Below, in pieces: positions 25,901 through 33,571 of a DNA stretch of 64,000 nucleotides. Source of the stretch: CAVPCY01 sp963770765 (GTDB lineage Bacteria > Actinomycetota > Coriobacteriia > Anaerosomatales > PHET01). Each line of letters begins with the position of its first letter. The first letter of the stretch is position 1. The translations under genes were made by a program, and so were the position numbers. The notes below the pieces were generated by a model, which had not been told where the DNA came from, made no database searches, and saw only the letters and a program-made list of their open reading frames with translations. The stretch covers positions 248,001-312,000 of the forward strand of contig CAVYQS010000007.1 in NCBI GenBank assembly GCA_963770765.1, in the 5' to 3' direction.

Positions 25901-26472
25901 GCCACGGTCACCTCCCGGTACGCCCTGTCGACCGCCTCGAAGTTCGCGTCGATCATCTCCTGGCCGAACTTCTTGCCCAGGTTCTTGGCGAGCAGCCCCT
26001 TGAACGCCTCGATATCGATGACGCCGGTGGTCTTGGCGAACGCACCCACGATCGGCGTGTTGGGGATGTCGCGCTTGATCGTGTCGAGAGCGATACCGCT
26101 CGCATCGACCGTCGCGACCCGGACGTTGTCGCCCAGGCCCATGACGCGCTTGACGTCCGCGGCGGGCGAACAGGTGTTGATGATGATGATCCCGTTGTCC
26201 GAGATGCCCTCGGCGACGTCGACCACGTCGACCAGGGACTCGTCGAGAACGATGACGACGTCCGGGTTCTCGATGTTGTTGTGGATCTCGATCGGTTCAT
26301 TGCTGATCCGGGTGAACGCCTTGATCGGCGCGCCCATGCGCTCGGGACCGTACTCAGGCATGGCCTGCATGTACTGGTCTGCGGCTAGCGCGGTCTCGGC
26401 GACTACCTTCGCCGCGGTGACCGCGCCCTGGCCGGCACGCGCATGCCAACGGATCTCCGTCAGCTGCTGCAT
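25897..26472 (-). CDS. porG: Pyruvate:ferredoxin oxidoreductase, gamma subunit
   Basis: This 191-residue subunit has the family opening EIRWHARAGQGAVTAAKVVAETAL, the AMPEYGPERMGAPIKAFTRIS stretch split over two strands, and VVIVLDESLVDVV. It contributes the CoA-binding region of the oxidoreductase. AGGAAGGGG lies 5 nt before the ATG. It is the first gene of the operon; TATCCT at 26535-26540 on the minus strand could be its -10 element, giving a leader of about 55 nt. Confidence 0.94.
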   Translation of the reverse strand: MQQLTEIRWHARAGQGAVTAAKVVAETALAADQYMQAMPEYGPERMGAPIKAFTRISNEPIEIHNNIENPDVVIVLDESLVDVVDVAEGISDNGIIIINTCSPAADVKRVMGLGDNVRVATVDASGIALDTIKRDIPNTPIVGAFAKTTGVIDIEAFKGLLAKNLGKKFGQEMIDANFEAVDRAYREVTVA

Positions 26473-26695
26473 GTCGTCCCCTTCCTACTCGGGATGCTTG
26501 GCGACCCTCACGCCAGGCGCGCGGGGGTCAGTACAGGATAGAGGCGCCCCCCTTCGGATACGGCGTACGGCACGAACGGCGCGGTCGGCGGCGGCGTGGC
26601 GTCGGTGAACGGCAGTCAGAAACTGCCAAGCTCCGCGCCGGACACGCTCCTCACCGACGCATATGCCGCTGCGGCACCGCGCCGCCCACTCCGAG
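26473..26695. other. Intergenic region between porG and recR
   Basis: These roughly 220 bp hold the probable por promoter (TATCCT on the minus strand at 26535-26540) and end near the recR stop. I see no further gene or RNA structure here. Confidence 0.4.
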
Positions 26696-26710
26696 CCGGC
26701 GGTTCGCCGG
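26696..26710 (-). terminator. Short GC hairpin after recR
   Basis: CCGGCG and CGCCGG pair around a 3-nt loop 3 bp beyond the recR stop codon. It is short and has no T tract, so this is a weak candidate for the end of the dnaX-ybaB-recR operon. Confidence 0.3.
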
Positions 26711-26713
26711 AGG

Positions 26714-27310
26714 CTACATCTCCCGGCGCGCCTCTATGGCGCGGCCCAACGTGACCTCGTCGGCGTACTCGAGGTCGCCTCCAACGGGAAGGCCGCTCGC
26801 GATCCGTGTGACCTTGATACCGAGGGGTTTGATGAGCCGTGCCAGATACAGGGCGGTCGTCTCGCCCTCCACGTTGGGATTGGTGGCGATGACCACCTCC
26901 CGTATCTCTTCGCTGCCCAGGCGCTCGATAAGCTCCCGGACCCGCAGCTGCTCCAGGCCGATGCCGTCGATGGGTGAGATCGCTCCATGCAAGACGTGGT
27001 AGAGCCCGTGGAACTCGACCACACGCTCGACGGCCGCGAGGTCGCGCGGTTCCTCCACAACACACACGATCGATGTCTCACGCTTCGTGTCCGCGCAGAT
27101 CTCGCACACGTCGCCTTGCGCGAAGTTGAAGCAGCGCGGGCACAGGTGGATCGAGCGCTTCACCTCGGTGATCGCCGCTGCAAGACGCTCGGAGTGTGAG
27201 GCGTCGGCGGTCAGAAGCCAGTATGCGATTCGCTGAGCGCTCTTGGGCCCGATGCCGGGAAGGCGCTCGAGCTCCTCGAGGAGAAGTGCGATCGGGGCTG
27301 GGTAGCGCAT
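26714..27310 (-). CDS. recR: Recombination mediator RecR
   Basis: This 198-residue protein has the family layout: an N-terminal helix-hairpin-helix (LERLPGIGPKSAQRIAYWLL), a four-cysteine zinc finger (LCPRCFNFAQGDVCEIC, near residue 57), a Toprim domain with CVVEEPRDLAAVE and ATNPNVEGETTALYLA, and a C-terminal Walker-B-like segment ending in GRAIEARREM. With RecF/RecO it loads RecA at single-stranded gaps. It lies 3 bp after ybaB in the widely conserved dnaX-ybaB-recR cluster. Confidence 0.97.
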   Translation of the reverse strand: MRYPAPIALLLEELERLPGIGPKSAQRIAYWLLTADASHSERLAAAITEVKRSIHLCPRCFNFAQGDVCEICADTKRETSIVCVVEEPRDLAAVERVVEFHGLYHVLHGAISPIDGIGLEQLRVRELIERLGSEEIREVVIATNPNVEGETTALYLARLIKPLGIKVTRIASGLPVGGDLEYADEVTLGRAIEARREM

Positions 27311-27313
27311 GCG

Positions 27314-27622
27314 CTACATGAGGCCCGGGATGCTGACGCCGCCGGTCACCGCGGACATCTTGGTCGCGGCCAGCTCCTGCGCAGCCCGGATCGCTTCGTT
27401 GAGTGCGGCGGCGACCATGTCCTCGAGCAACTCGACGTCTTCCGGGTCGACCGCCGACGGCTCGATCTTGATCGACTGCAGCTGCATATCTCCCGTCATG
27501 GTGACGCGGACCATGCCGCCGCCGGCAGATGCCTCGACCGTCTCGTTCTTGAGCTGCTCTTGCACCTCGGCCATCTTCGCCTGCATCTGCTGAGCCTGCT
27601 TCATCATCTTGCCGAAGTTCAC
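27314..27622 (-). CDS. ybaB: YbaB/EbfC-family nucleoid-associated protein
   Basis: This 102-residue protein has the family core: a coiled-coil N terminus (MKQAQQMQAKMAEVQEQL), the GGGMVRVTMTGDMQL strand region and DLVAAALNEA-like C-terminal helix. It binds DNA as a dimer and is of uncertain physiological role. Its ATG overlaps the dnaX stop codon by 4 bp, so the two genes are translationally coupled. Confidence 0.94.
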   Translation of the reverse strand: MNFGKMMKQAQQMQAKMAEVQEQLKNETVEASAGGGMVRVTMTGDMQLQSIKIEPSAVDPEDVELLEDMVAAALNEAIRAAQELAATKMSAVTGGVSIPGLM

Positions 27623-29424
27623 GTGTCGTCCTCTCCGTCGGGATCATGCAGGTGTTCTGAGACGATGTGTGCGCCGAGCTGGCTCAGCACCGCATCGAGT
27701 CCGTTCTGTGGCGCAGGGTCTCGCTGCTCGACCGGTTCCGTGAAGCCGGCAGCCGTCTCGTAGTACTCCGGCATCGGAGCATCGCCTGCCGAGACATCGG
27801 AGGACTCCGGCGAGATGTCGACCCTGGACGCAGGCGCGGGGGTCTCCATCTCGATCGGCGGACGAACCGCACCGCGGCCAAGCTGATAGCGGAAAGGCGG
27901 GGCGAATCCGAACACCCTGGTCAGGGCCGTGCGCAGCAGATCGCGCATCTCGGGCTCCTCAGCCATCTGCAGCGAGAACGCCTGATCCTCCGGGAACTCG
28001 ACAACGAGCGTTGAGCCATCGGCCTCGATGTCGACTTCGACGCTGGCGAAGAGATTCGCGCGGGCGGGCTTCGCCTTCTTGAGCTCGATCAGCACCGCCT
28101 TCCAGTTACGCTTGGCGCTGCTTCGGTCGAGGGGCCCCGGGTGCCGAACCGGGGTCACCACCGGCTCGTGCGGTTCGTCGTGCGTGACCCCCGGCGGAGC
28201 CGCGACCGGACCTGGAGCGGCGGCGGTCGCGGGCAGGGGCGCGGCCGGCTGGGCAGACGTGACGGTGTTCGTGCTCAGGCCGCGCTCCAGCGCCTCAACG
28301 CGCTCCGCAACGGCTTCGAGCGTCATCTCGCCTTGCGGCCGGGCCATCCGCGTCAGGGCGACTTCGAGCGAGAGCCGCGGGTCGCTCGACCAGCGCATCT
28401 CAGCCGCCAACTCGCCGAGAAGGTCGAGCATCCGCGAAAGCCGGTCGGGACCGCCGAACTCGACGGCCTGAACCTGCAGCTTCGAGAGTTCCTCGGTCGT
28501 ACGGTCGACCACGCCGGTGCCGTCACCCACCGCTGCGATCACGAACAGGTCGCGCACGTGGCCGGTGAGTTCGCGTACGAGCTCGGCGAGGTCGGTGCCG
28601 GTCTCCGCGGTCGCTGCGACCCAACGGAAGAGCGCCGCGATGTCGCGCCGGGCGACGAGTCCCGAGACCTCGAAGAGCTGCTCGGAGTCGACCTGACCGA
28701 TGAGCCCTTCGACGTCGTCGACGGTGACTTCGCCGCCGGTGAACGCGGCCAGCTGTTCCAGCGTGGTGATCGCATCGCGCATGCCGCCCTCGGCGTGACG
28801 AGCGATCAAGGTGAAGGCGCCCCGGTCGATGCGGTACCCCTCCGACTCCGCGATGAAGCGCAGGCGGTCCGCGATGTCGTCGACGCCGATTCGGTGGAAG
28901 TCGAAACGCTGACAGCGGGAGTGGATCGTCTCGGGAACCTTGTGGGGATGCGTGGTGCACAGGACGAACACGACGTGGGGCGGCGGCTCCTCAAGCGTCT
29001 TGAGCAGCGCGTTGAACGCCGCCGCCGACAGCATGTGGACCTCATCGATGATGTAGATCTTGTAGCGCCCGCGGGTGGGAGCGAACTGCACGCGCCCGAT
29101 GATCTCCTCGCGGACGTTCTCGACACCGGTGCGAGACGCGGCGTCGAGCTCGAAGACGTCGGGGTGACGTCCCTCGGCGACGTCGATGCACTGGTCGCAC
29201 GTTCCGTCGGGCTCGCTCGAAGGACCGCGGTCGCACAGCAACGCCTTGGCCAGGATGCGGGCCGTGGAGGTCTTGCCGGTACCGCGGGGACCCGTGAACA
29301 GGTACGCGTGGGCGACCGATCCCTCGGCCACGGCGTTTCGCAGCGTCCGCTCGATATGCTGCTGCCCGACCACATCGTCGAAGGTGGACGGACGGTACTT
29401 GCGATACAGGGACTGGTGCGCCAT
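27619..29424 (-). CDS. dnaX: DNA polymerase III gamma/tau subunit
   Basis: This 601-residue AAA+ clamp-loader ATPase has the DnaX N terminus (SLYRKYRPSTFDDVVGQQHI), Walker A GPRGTGKTSTAR near residue 46, a zinc-binding set (CDRG...CDQC), Walker B IIDEVHMLS, the sensor arginine finger SRCQRFDF and the lid domain GGMRDAITTLEQL. Residues after about 370 form the tau-specific C-terminal part, a proline/alanine-rich linker and a conserved end domain. No A-run slippage site for making a short gamma form was seen. A -10 element TATACT lies 49 bp upstream. Confidence 0.96.
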   Translation of the reverse strand: MAHQSLYRKYRPSTFDDVVGQQHIERTLRNAVAEGSVAHAYLFTGPRGTGKTSTARILAKALLCDRGPSSEPDGTCDQCIDVAEGRHPDVFELDAASRTGVENVREEIIGRVQFAPTRGRYKIYIIDEVHMLSAAAFNALLKTLEEPPPHVVFVLCTTHPHKVPETIHSRCQRFDFHRIGVDDIADRLRFIAESEGYRIDRGAFTLIARHAEGGMRDAITTLEQLAAFTGGEVTVDDVEGLIGQVDSEQLFEVSGLVARRDIAALFRWVAATAETGTDLAELVRELTGHVRDLFVIAAVGDGTGVVDRTTEELSKLQVQAVEFGGPDRLSRMLDLLGELAAEMRWSSDPRLSLEVALTRMARPQGEMTLEAVAERVEALERGLSTNTVTSAQPAAPLPATAAAPGPVAAPPGVTHDEPHEPVVTPVRHPGPLDRSSAKRNWKAVLIELKKAKPARANLFASVEVDIEADGSTLVVEFPEDQAFSLQMAEEPEMRDLLRTALTRVFGFAPPFRYQLGRGAVRPPIEMETPAPASRVDISPESSDVSAGDAPMPEYYETAAGFTEPVEQRDPAPQNGLDAVLSQLGAHIVSEHLHDPDGEDDT

Positions 29425-29472
29425 GCGGATCCTCTGACTCCCCCGCGAGAGGTGGGTGCGTTCTGCTCAAGG

Positions 29473-29478
29473 AGTATA
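29473..29478 (-). promoter_or_regulatory. -10 element (TATACT) for the dnaX-ybaB-recR operon
   Basis: TATACT on the minus strand would start transcription near 29466, about 42 nt before the dnaX ATG at 29424. No good -35 hexamer was found at 16-18 nt. Confidence 0.45.
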
Positions 29479-29513
29479 CCGCCGAGATGTGACATCGGCT
29501 GCGAAACGCAGGC

Positions 29514-29622
29514 GAGCGCGTCGAGCGGGTCCGGACGCCCGGCAGAGGCCACTTATGGCTGCTTCCTTCCGGACCTGACCAGGTTCGCGACGTGCCGCCG
29601 CCCGAACCCGCTCGACGCGCTC
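29514..29622 (-). ncRNA. ffs: Signal recognition particle RNA, small bacterial (4.5S) type
   Basis: The minus strand carries the highly conserved SRP domain IV sequence CAGGTCCGGAAGGAAGCAGC, containing the GGAA tetraloop and the symmetric and asymmetric internal loops that bind Ffh. The ends pair in a perfect 17-bp stem (29514-29530 with 29606-29622). The size, about 109 nt, fits the short form that lacks an Alu domain. It lies between dnaX and the baeRF operon, a common neighbourhood for ffs next to dnaX. Confidence 0.95.
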
Positions 29623-29637
29623 ACGCGCGGAGCGCAC

Positions 29638-29643
29638 AGTATA
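29638..29643 (-). promoter_or_regulatory. -10 element (TATACT) for the SRP RNA gene
   Basis: TATACT on the minus strand sits 15 bp before the terminal stem, giving a start near 29631 and a few unpaired 5' nucleotides. Confidence 0.5.
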
Positions 29644-29644
29644 C

Positions 29645-29816
29645 GACGCACTCCATGGCAAGAGCCACACCCGCCGAGGCGGGACGGTGCGGCCCCGCCG
29701 GCGAATGCAACCCCCCGCCCGTGGGAACACACTCCTTAGCAAGCGGGTGCCGGCCGTCCGGGTGTGCTGCCGGGCGGCGCCTTGTCTCTCCGAGCCCTAA
29801 GGAGGCGTATCGACCC
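29645..29816. other. Intergenic leader between ffs and the baeRF gene
   Basis: This GC-rich stretch of about 170 bp separates the divergent SRP RNA and baeRF genes. Apart from an AAGGAGG ribosome site at 29799-29805, I can name no element in it. Several GC-rich inverted segments could fold, but none matches a known riboswitch. Confidence 0.35.
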
Positions 29817-31019
29817 ATGACCCACGAAGACACGATGCGATCTCTCGCCGCCCACACAGGATGGCCCTCGATCTCGCTCTACCTCCACACGCACAGGACC
29901 GTCGCCGAGAAGGACCAGGACCGGATTCGTTTCAAGAACCTGCTCCGCACCGCATGCGACGAGATCGTGGCCGGTGGCATGTCGACCGCAGACGCGAACG
30001 CGACGTGCGCCCCGGCAGATGCGATCCTGAGAGACGACGCGTTCTGGAGGGAGAGCTACGACGGTCTGGCCCTGTTCGTGTCCGGGGAGACCACCGAGGT
30101 CCTCAGGCTCGATACGCCGCTGCCCGAGCAGTGCGTCGTGGGTGACCGGTTCTACCTCAGGCCTCTGTTCGCTGCACACAAGGGCGACCAGAGGTTCTAC
30201 GCCCTGGCTCTCGATAAGAGCGGGTGCCGGCTGTTCAAGGGCGACGGGGCCACGATAGTCCACATTCCCCTGGTCGGCGCCCCGGAGTCGCTCGCAGACG
30301 AACTCAAGTACGACCAGCGCGAGGAGTCCATGCAGATGTCGACGTTCGCGGGCCCGCAGGCGAAGGCGGGCGCGGGACGTGCCCAAGGCATGTTCCACGG
30401 GCATGGCGGTGAGAAGGACGTCGAGAAGAACGACCTCGAGCGCTACTTGCGCAAGGTCGAGCGGGTCGTCGCCAAGACGATCGCGTGCGATGGACCTGTG
30501 CCGCTGCTGCTTCTGGGAGTCGAGTACGCGATCGCCACGTATCGGTCCCTCAACACGTGCCGGGCCCTCTCGAGTGAGCAGGTCCTCGGCGCGACCGATG
30601 AACTCGCACCGCACCAGATACACGCGGAAGCCTTGAAGGCGCTGGAGCCCCACTTCGCCTCAGTCAGGAACGCCGCCGTGACGGAGGTCTCGGAACGATC
30701 CGGCTCTGCCGTGGTCGTCAGCGACCCGGCTCGCATCGCCGAAGCCGCGGTCGCCGGTCGGGTCAGGACACTGCTGTTCGACGACGGCGCCGGACCGTTC
30801 GGCGTCTTCGACCGCGAGAAGTTCACTGCCGAGGTGGTCTGTGCCGACGCGCCGCGTCTGCTGAGGGAGCACGCCGCGACCTCCGACCCCATCGGCGTGT
30901 GCGGGTGGGACCTCGTCGACCTGGCCGCGGCCGAGACCCTGCTGCAAGGAGGCGACGTCATCGCCTTCAGTGGCGAGGACTCTCCGATCCGCGGGGCCGC
31001 AGCCCTCCTGCGGTACTGA
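29817..31019 (+). CDS. baeRF-family protein (bacterial archaeo-eukaryotic release factor-like)
   Basis: This 400-residue protein matches the bacterial archaeo-eukaryotic release-factor families, which combine an eRF1-like middle domain and an L7Ae-like C-terminal domain. Visible features are SISLYLHTHRT at the N terminus, YDGLALFVSGE, the LALDKSGCRLFKGDG strand, DLERYLRKVERVV, and the C-terminal L7Ae-like segment RVRTLLFDDGAG followed by VDLAAAETLLQGGDVIAF. The family is thought to act on ribosomes, perhaps in rescue or dormancy; no direct function is established. The ATG at 29817 has AAGGAGG at 11 nt. It leads an operon with nitroreductase-like, hydrolase and epimerase genes. Confidence 0.78.
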   Translation: MTHEDTMRSLAAHTGWPSISLYLHTHRTVAEKDQDRIRFKNLLRTACDEIVAGGMSTADANATCAPADAILRDDAFWRESYDGLALFVSGETTEVLRLDTPLPEQCVVGDRFYLRPLFAAHKGDQRFYALALDKSGCRLFKGDGATIVHIPLVGAPESLADELKYDQREESMQMSTFAGPQAKAGAGRAQGMFHGHGGEKDVEKNDLERYLRKVERVVAKTIACDGPVPLLLLGVEYAIATYRSLNTCRALSSEQVLGATDELAPHQIHAEALKALEPHFASVRNAAVTEVSERSGSAVVVSDPARIAEAAVAGRVRTLLFDDGAGPFGVFDREKFTAEVVCADAPRLLREHAATSDPIGVCGWDLVDLAAAETLLQGGDVIAFSGEDSPIRGAAALLRY

Positions 31020-31035
31020 AGCGGTGCCACACGTG

Positions 31036-31848
31036 ATGGCCCCCGGTTCGCCCTCATCGGCGATGATGGCGTGGTACGAGGCCGCGTCCCGTCGCCGTTC
31101 GCGAAGGAGCTACACCGACCAGCGGATCGGCCGCGAGACCCTCTCGCGTCTGTCGGCCTCATGTGAGGGATTCCGCCCCTACGGGGACGCTCGCGTGGTG
31201 GTGATCCCGGAACCGTCATCGGACATCTTCACCGGGATCGTGGGCAGCTACGGCAAGATCCGCGGAGCGCTCCACGTCATCGCCGTGATCGCCGATGAGT
31301 CGCACCCGACCTCTCACGCCCATGCCGGATACATGGGCGAGGCGGCCATACTCGAAGCCACCGCGCTCGGGCTGGACACCTGCTGGGTGGGAGGGTTCTT
31401 CGATCCCCGGAAGGTGGATCGGATGGTCGACACATCGCCCGGCGAGCGTGTGGTCTGCGTTTCGCCGGTCGGCTTCGCCCACGACGCCTACTCGGGCGTC
31501 GAGCGAGTCATGCGAAGAATGGCCGGGGCTCACAGACGTAAGCCGCTGGAGACGATCGCCGCCGGTGTGGCGGAGTGGCCGACGTGGGCGCGCTCCGCCG
31601 CCGAGTGCGTGAGGATCGCCCCCAGTGCCGTCAATAGACAGCCATGGCGCCTGCGCCTTGATGACGGAGCGCTGGTCGTCTCTCGCGACTCTGCACTGGA
31701 AGCGCCCAAGGTCACGAAGGCTCTCGACTGTGGGATCGCCATGCTGCACGCGGAACTCGGGGCGCTCGCCGTCGGGGTTCAAGGACGATGGAGCGACCGC
31801 GAACACGACCGCGACGTGGCCGCATTCACTCCCGAGGAGGAACAGTGA
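31036..31848 (+). CDS. Nitroreductase-family protein
   Basis: This protein has 270 residues from ATG 31036. It shows RRRSRRSYTDQRIGRETLSRL, the FMN-phosphate-binding arginines of nitroreductases, and GEAAILEATALGLDTCWVGGFF, the mid-chain family helix. The second half contains WARSAAECVRIAPSAVNRQPWRL, which repeats the SAVNRQPW-type FMN motif. The order is unusual because the N-terminal FMN-binding arginines are followed late by a second such element, as in TM1586-like nitroreductases. It should use FMN; the substrate is unknown. It lies 16 bp after baeRF. No clear ribosome site is seen, and MMAWYE at 31063 is an alternative start. Confidence 0.75.
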   Translation: MAPGSPSSAMMAWYEAASRRRSRRSYTDQRIGRETLSRLSASCEGFRPYGDARVVVIPEPSSDIFTGIVGSYGKIRGALHVIAVIADESHPTSHAHAGYMGEAAILEATALGLDTCWVGGFFDPRKVDRMVDTSPGERVVCVSPVGFAHDAYSGVERVMRRMAGAHRRKPLETIAAGVAEWPTWARSAAECVRIAPSAVNRQPWRLRLDDGALVVSRDSALEAPKVTKALDCGIAMLHAELGALAVGVQGRWSDREHDRDVAAFTPEEEQ

Positions 31849-32630
31849 ACCCGAGCGCAGAGCCCGCACCTCCCGCGCCGAAACGGCGGAGCCGGTGGTT
31901 GATCGCCGCGGCGGTCGCGGCCGGGATTCTCGTGGCAGCGGTGATCGCGTTCGTCGTCTGGGCGTCGACACCGCTCGGTCCCTCCCCTGAGGCACTCACC
32001 GCGCTCGCCGGCAGCGAGAGCGTGAAGGTGGTGGAGAGCTCCGACGGCTGGGTGTTCTCTCCAACGCCAGCCGGCGGTGACTCAGACACGGGGCTGGTCT
32101 TCTACCCGGGGGGTCGTGTGGACGCCCGCTCGTACGCGCCGTTCGCTTTGGATCTGGCAGCACAAGGTCACGTCGTGGTGATCGCCAGGATGCCACTTTC
32201 GCTGGCGGTGTTCGATGCCGGAGCCGCCCAGGAGTTCATCGACGACGACGAGCTCGCGTTCGTCACCCGATGGGCCGTGGGAGGCCACTCGCTCGGCGGG
32301 GCGATGGCCGCACAGTACGCGTCGGGGTCCCCTGTCTCCGGTCTTGCCCTGCTGGCCGCCTACGCCCCCGACGGCGCGGATGTCCGGTCGGCACCGATCG
32401 CGGTGACCGACATCGTCGGCACGGCCGACGGGGTGCTCGACCAGCAGGCGTGGTCGGATGGAAGGTCGCGCCTGCCCGTCTCGGCGACGACGGTGAGCAT
32501 CGAGGGCGGCAACCACGCCCAGTTCGGTTCGTACGGGCCTCAGCCGGGCGACAATCCGGCGACGATCAGCGAGGCCGAGCAGCGGGCCGCAGCCGTCAAA
32601 GCCGTCGACGCGATGCTCGACGAGATGTGA
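31845..32630 (+). CDS. Membrane-anchored alpha/beta hydrolase
   Basis: This 261-residue protein has a basic N terminus, one transmembrane helix (about residues 18-40) and an external alpha/beta-hydrolase domain. It shows LVFYPGGRVDARSYAP (oxyanion region), nucleophile elbow GGHSLGGAMAA near residue 148, an aspartate in the TDIVGTADG region, and the catalytic histidine in EGGNHAQFG. This layout resembles the dienelactone-hydrolase-like exported hydrolases of actinobacteria. GTG at 31845 overlaps the nitroreductase stop (GTGA) and has AGGAGG 4 nt upstream. The substrate cannot be predicted. Confidence 0.82.
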   Translation: MNPSAEPAPPAPKRRSRWLIAAAVAAGILVAAVIAFVVWASTPLGPSPEALTALAGSESVKVVESSDGWVFSPTPAGGDSDTGLVFYPGGRVDARSYAPFALDLAAQGHVVVIARMPLSLAVFDAGAAQEFIDDDELAFVTRWAVGGHSLGGAMAAQYASGSPVSGLALLAAYAPDGADVRSAPIAVTDIVGTADGVLDQQAWSDGRSRLPVSATTVSIEGGNHAQFGSYGPQPGDNPATISEAEQRAAAVKAVDAMLDEM

Positions 32631-32638
32631 GCGAGAGC

Positions 32639-33571
32639 ATGCGCATCGCCATCGCGGGAGGCAACGGGTTCGTGGGTCGAGAACTCACGGCGCAGCTCGC
32701 AGGCGCGGGGCACGATGTGTCGTGGCTGTCGCACCGGGTCGGGCGCGTCGCACCTCCCACCGGCGTGATCGAGCACGGGTTCGACCCGCACGATTCGGCC
32801 GGCGCCTGGGCCAGCGCGGTGCGCGATGCGGATGCCGTGGTGAACCTCTCGGGATACCCCATCGCCAGCCGTTGGAACGCAAGGGTCAAGCGGCTTCTGC
32901 GAGACAGCCGCATCGACACCACCCGCGCGCTGGTCGAGGCGATCGCTCAGGCCCGGGCCGCGAACGCGGGTCCCGACACCTACGTAGGCGCGTGCGGCGT
33001 GGGCATCTATGGGGACCGCGGTGACGAGACCCTCACCGAGCATGACGCTCCCGGGAGCGACTGGCTGGCCGACCTGGCCGTGGAGTGGGAACGGGAGGCA
33101 CTGGTCGCAGGCGAGTGCGGCTGCAGAGTGGTGGTCGTGCGCACGGGGCTCGTGCTCGGCAGCGAAGGGCTGCTGCCCAAGATGCTGCTGCCGATGCGCC
33201 TGTACGTGGGCGGACCTGTCGGCAACGGCAGCCAGTGGGTCCCCTGGGTTCACCTCGCGGACATCGTGGGAGCCTACCGATTCGCCATCGAGACGCCCGA
33301 ACTCACCGGTCCCGTCAACGCGTGCTCACCGTACCCGGTCCGGATGCGCGACTTCACCGCAGCCATGGGTCGGGCGGCACACCGACCCTCGTGGCTGACC
33401 GTTCCTGCTCCAGCGATCAGGGTCGTGCTCGGCGAGGTGGGGCCGTACACGCTCATGAGCCAACGGGCCCACCCGCAGAAGCTGCTCGACGCGGGATTCG
33501 CGTTCCGGTTCCCGGAGCTCGACAGCGCGCTGAGCGACCTGATCGGCACAGAGCAGGGCACTCACACCTAG
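32639..33571 (+). CDS. TIGR01777-family NAD-dependent epimerase (SDR39U1/YfcH-like)
   Basis: This 310-residue short-chain dehydrogenase/epimerase has the Rossmann opening MRIAIAGGNGFVGRELTAQL, VVNLSGYPIASRWN, the SRIDTTRALVEAI helix, the catalytic YxxxK region altered as in this family (ACGVGIYGDRG), and a C-terminal domain with WVPWVHLADIVGAY and GPVNACSPYPV. The family is widespread but its substrate is unknown. A GTG at 32627 overlapping the previous stop codon is an alternative start. It is the last gene of the baeRF operon and overlaps cls by 4 bp tail to tail. Confidence 0.86.
   Translation: MRIAIAGGNGFVGRELTAQLAGAGHDVSWLSHRVGRVAPPTGVIEHGFDPHDSAGAWASAVRDADAVVNLSGYPIASRWNARVKRLLRDSRIDTTRALVEAIAQARAANAGPDTYVGACGVGIYGDRGDETLTEHDAPGSDWLADLAVEWEREALVAGECGCRVVVVRTGLVLGSEGLLPKMLLPMRLYVGGPVGNGSQWVPWVHLADIVGAYRFAIETPELTGPVNACSPYPVRMRDFTAAMGRAAHRPSWLTVPAPAIRVVLGEVGPYTLMSQRAHPQKLLDAGFAFRFPELDSALSDLIGTEQGTHT

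Noticed and set aside
29425..29816. tRNA or second small RNA next to the SRP RNA
   Set aside because: No cloverleaf or T-loop sequence is present; only the SRP RNA and GC-rich non-specific pairing were found.
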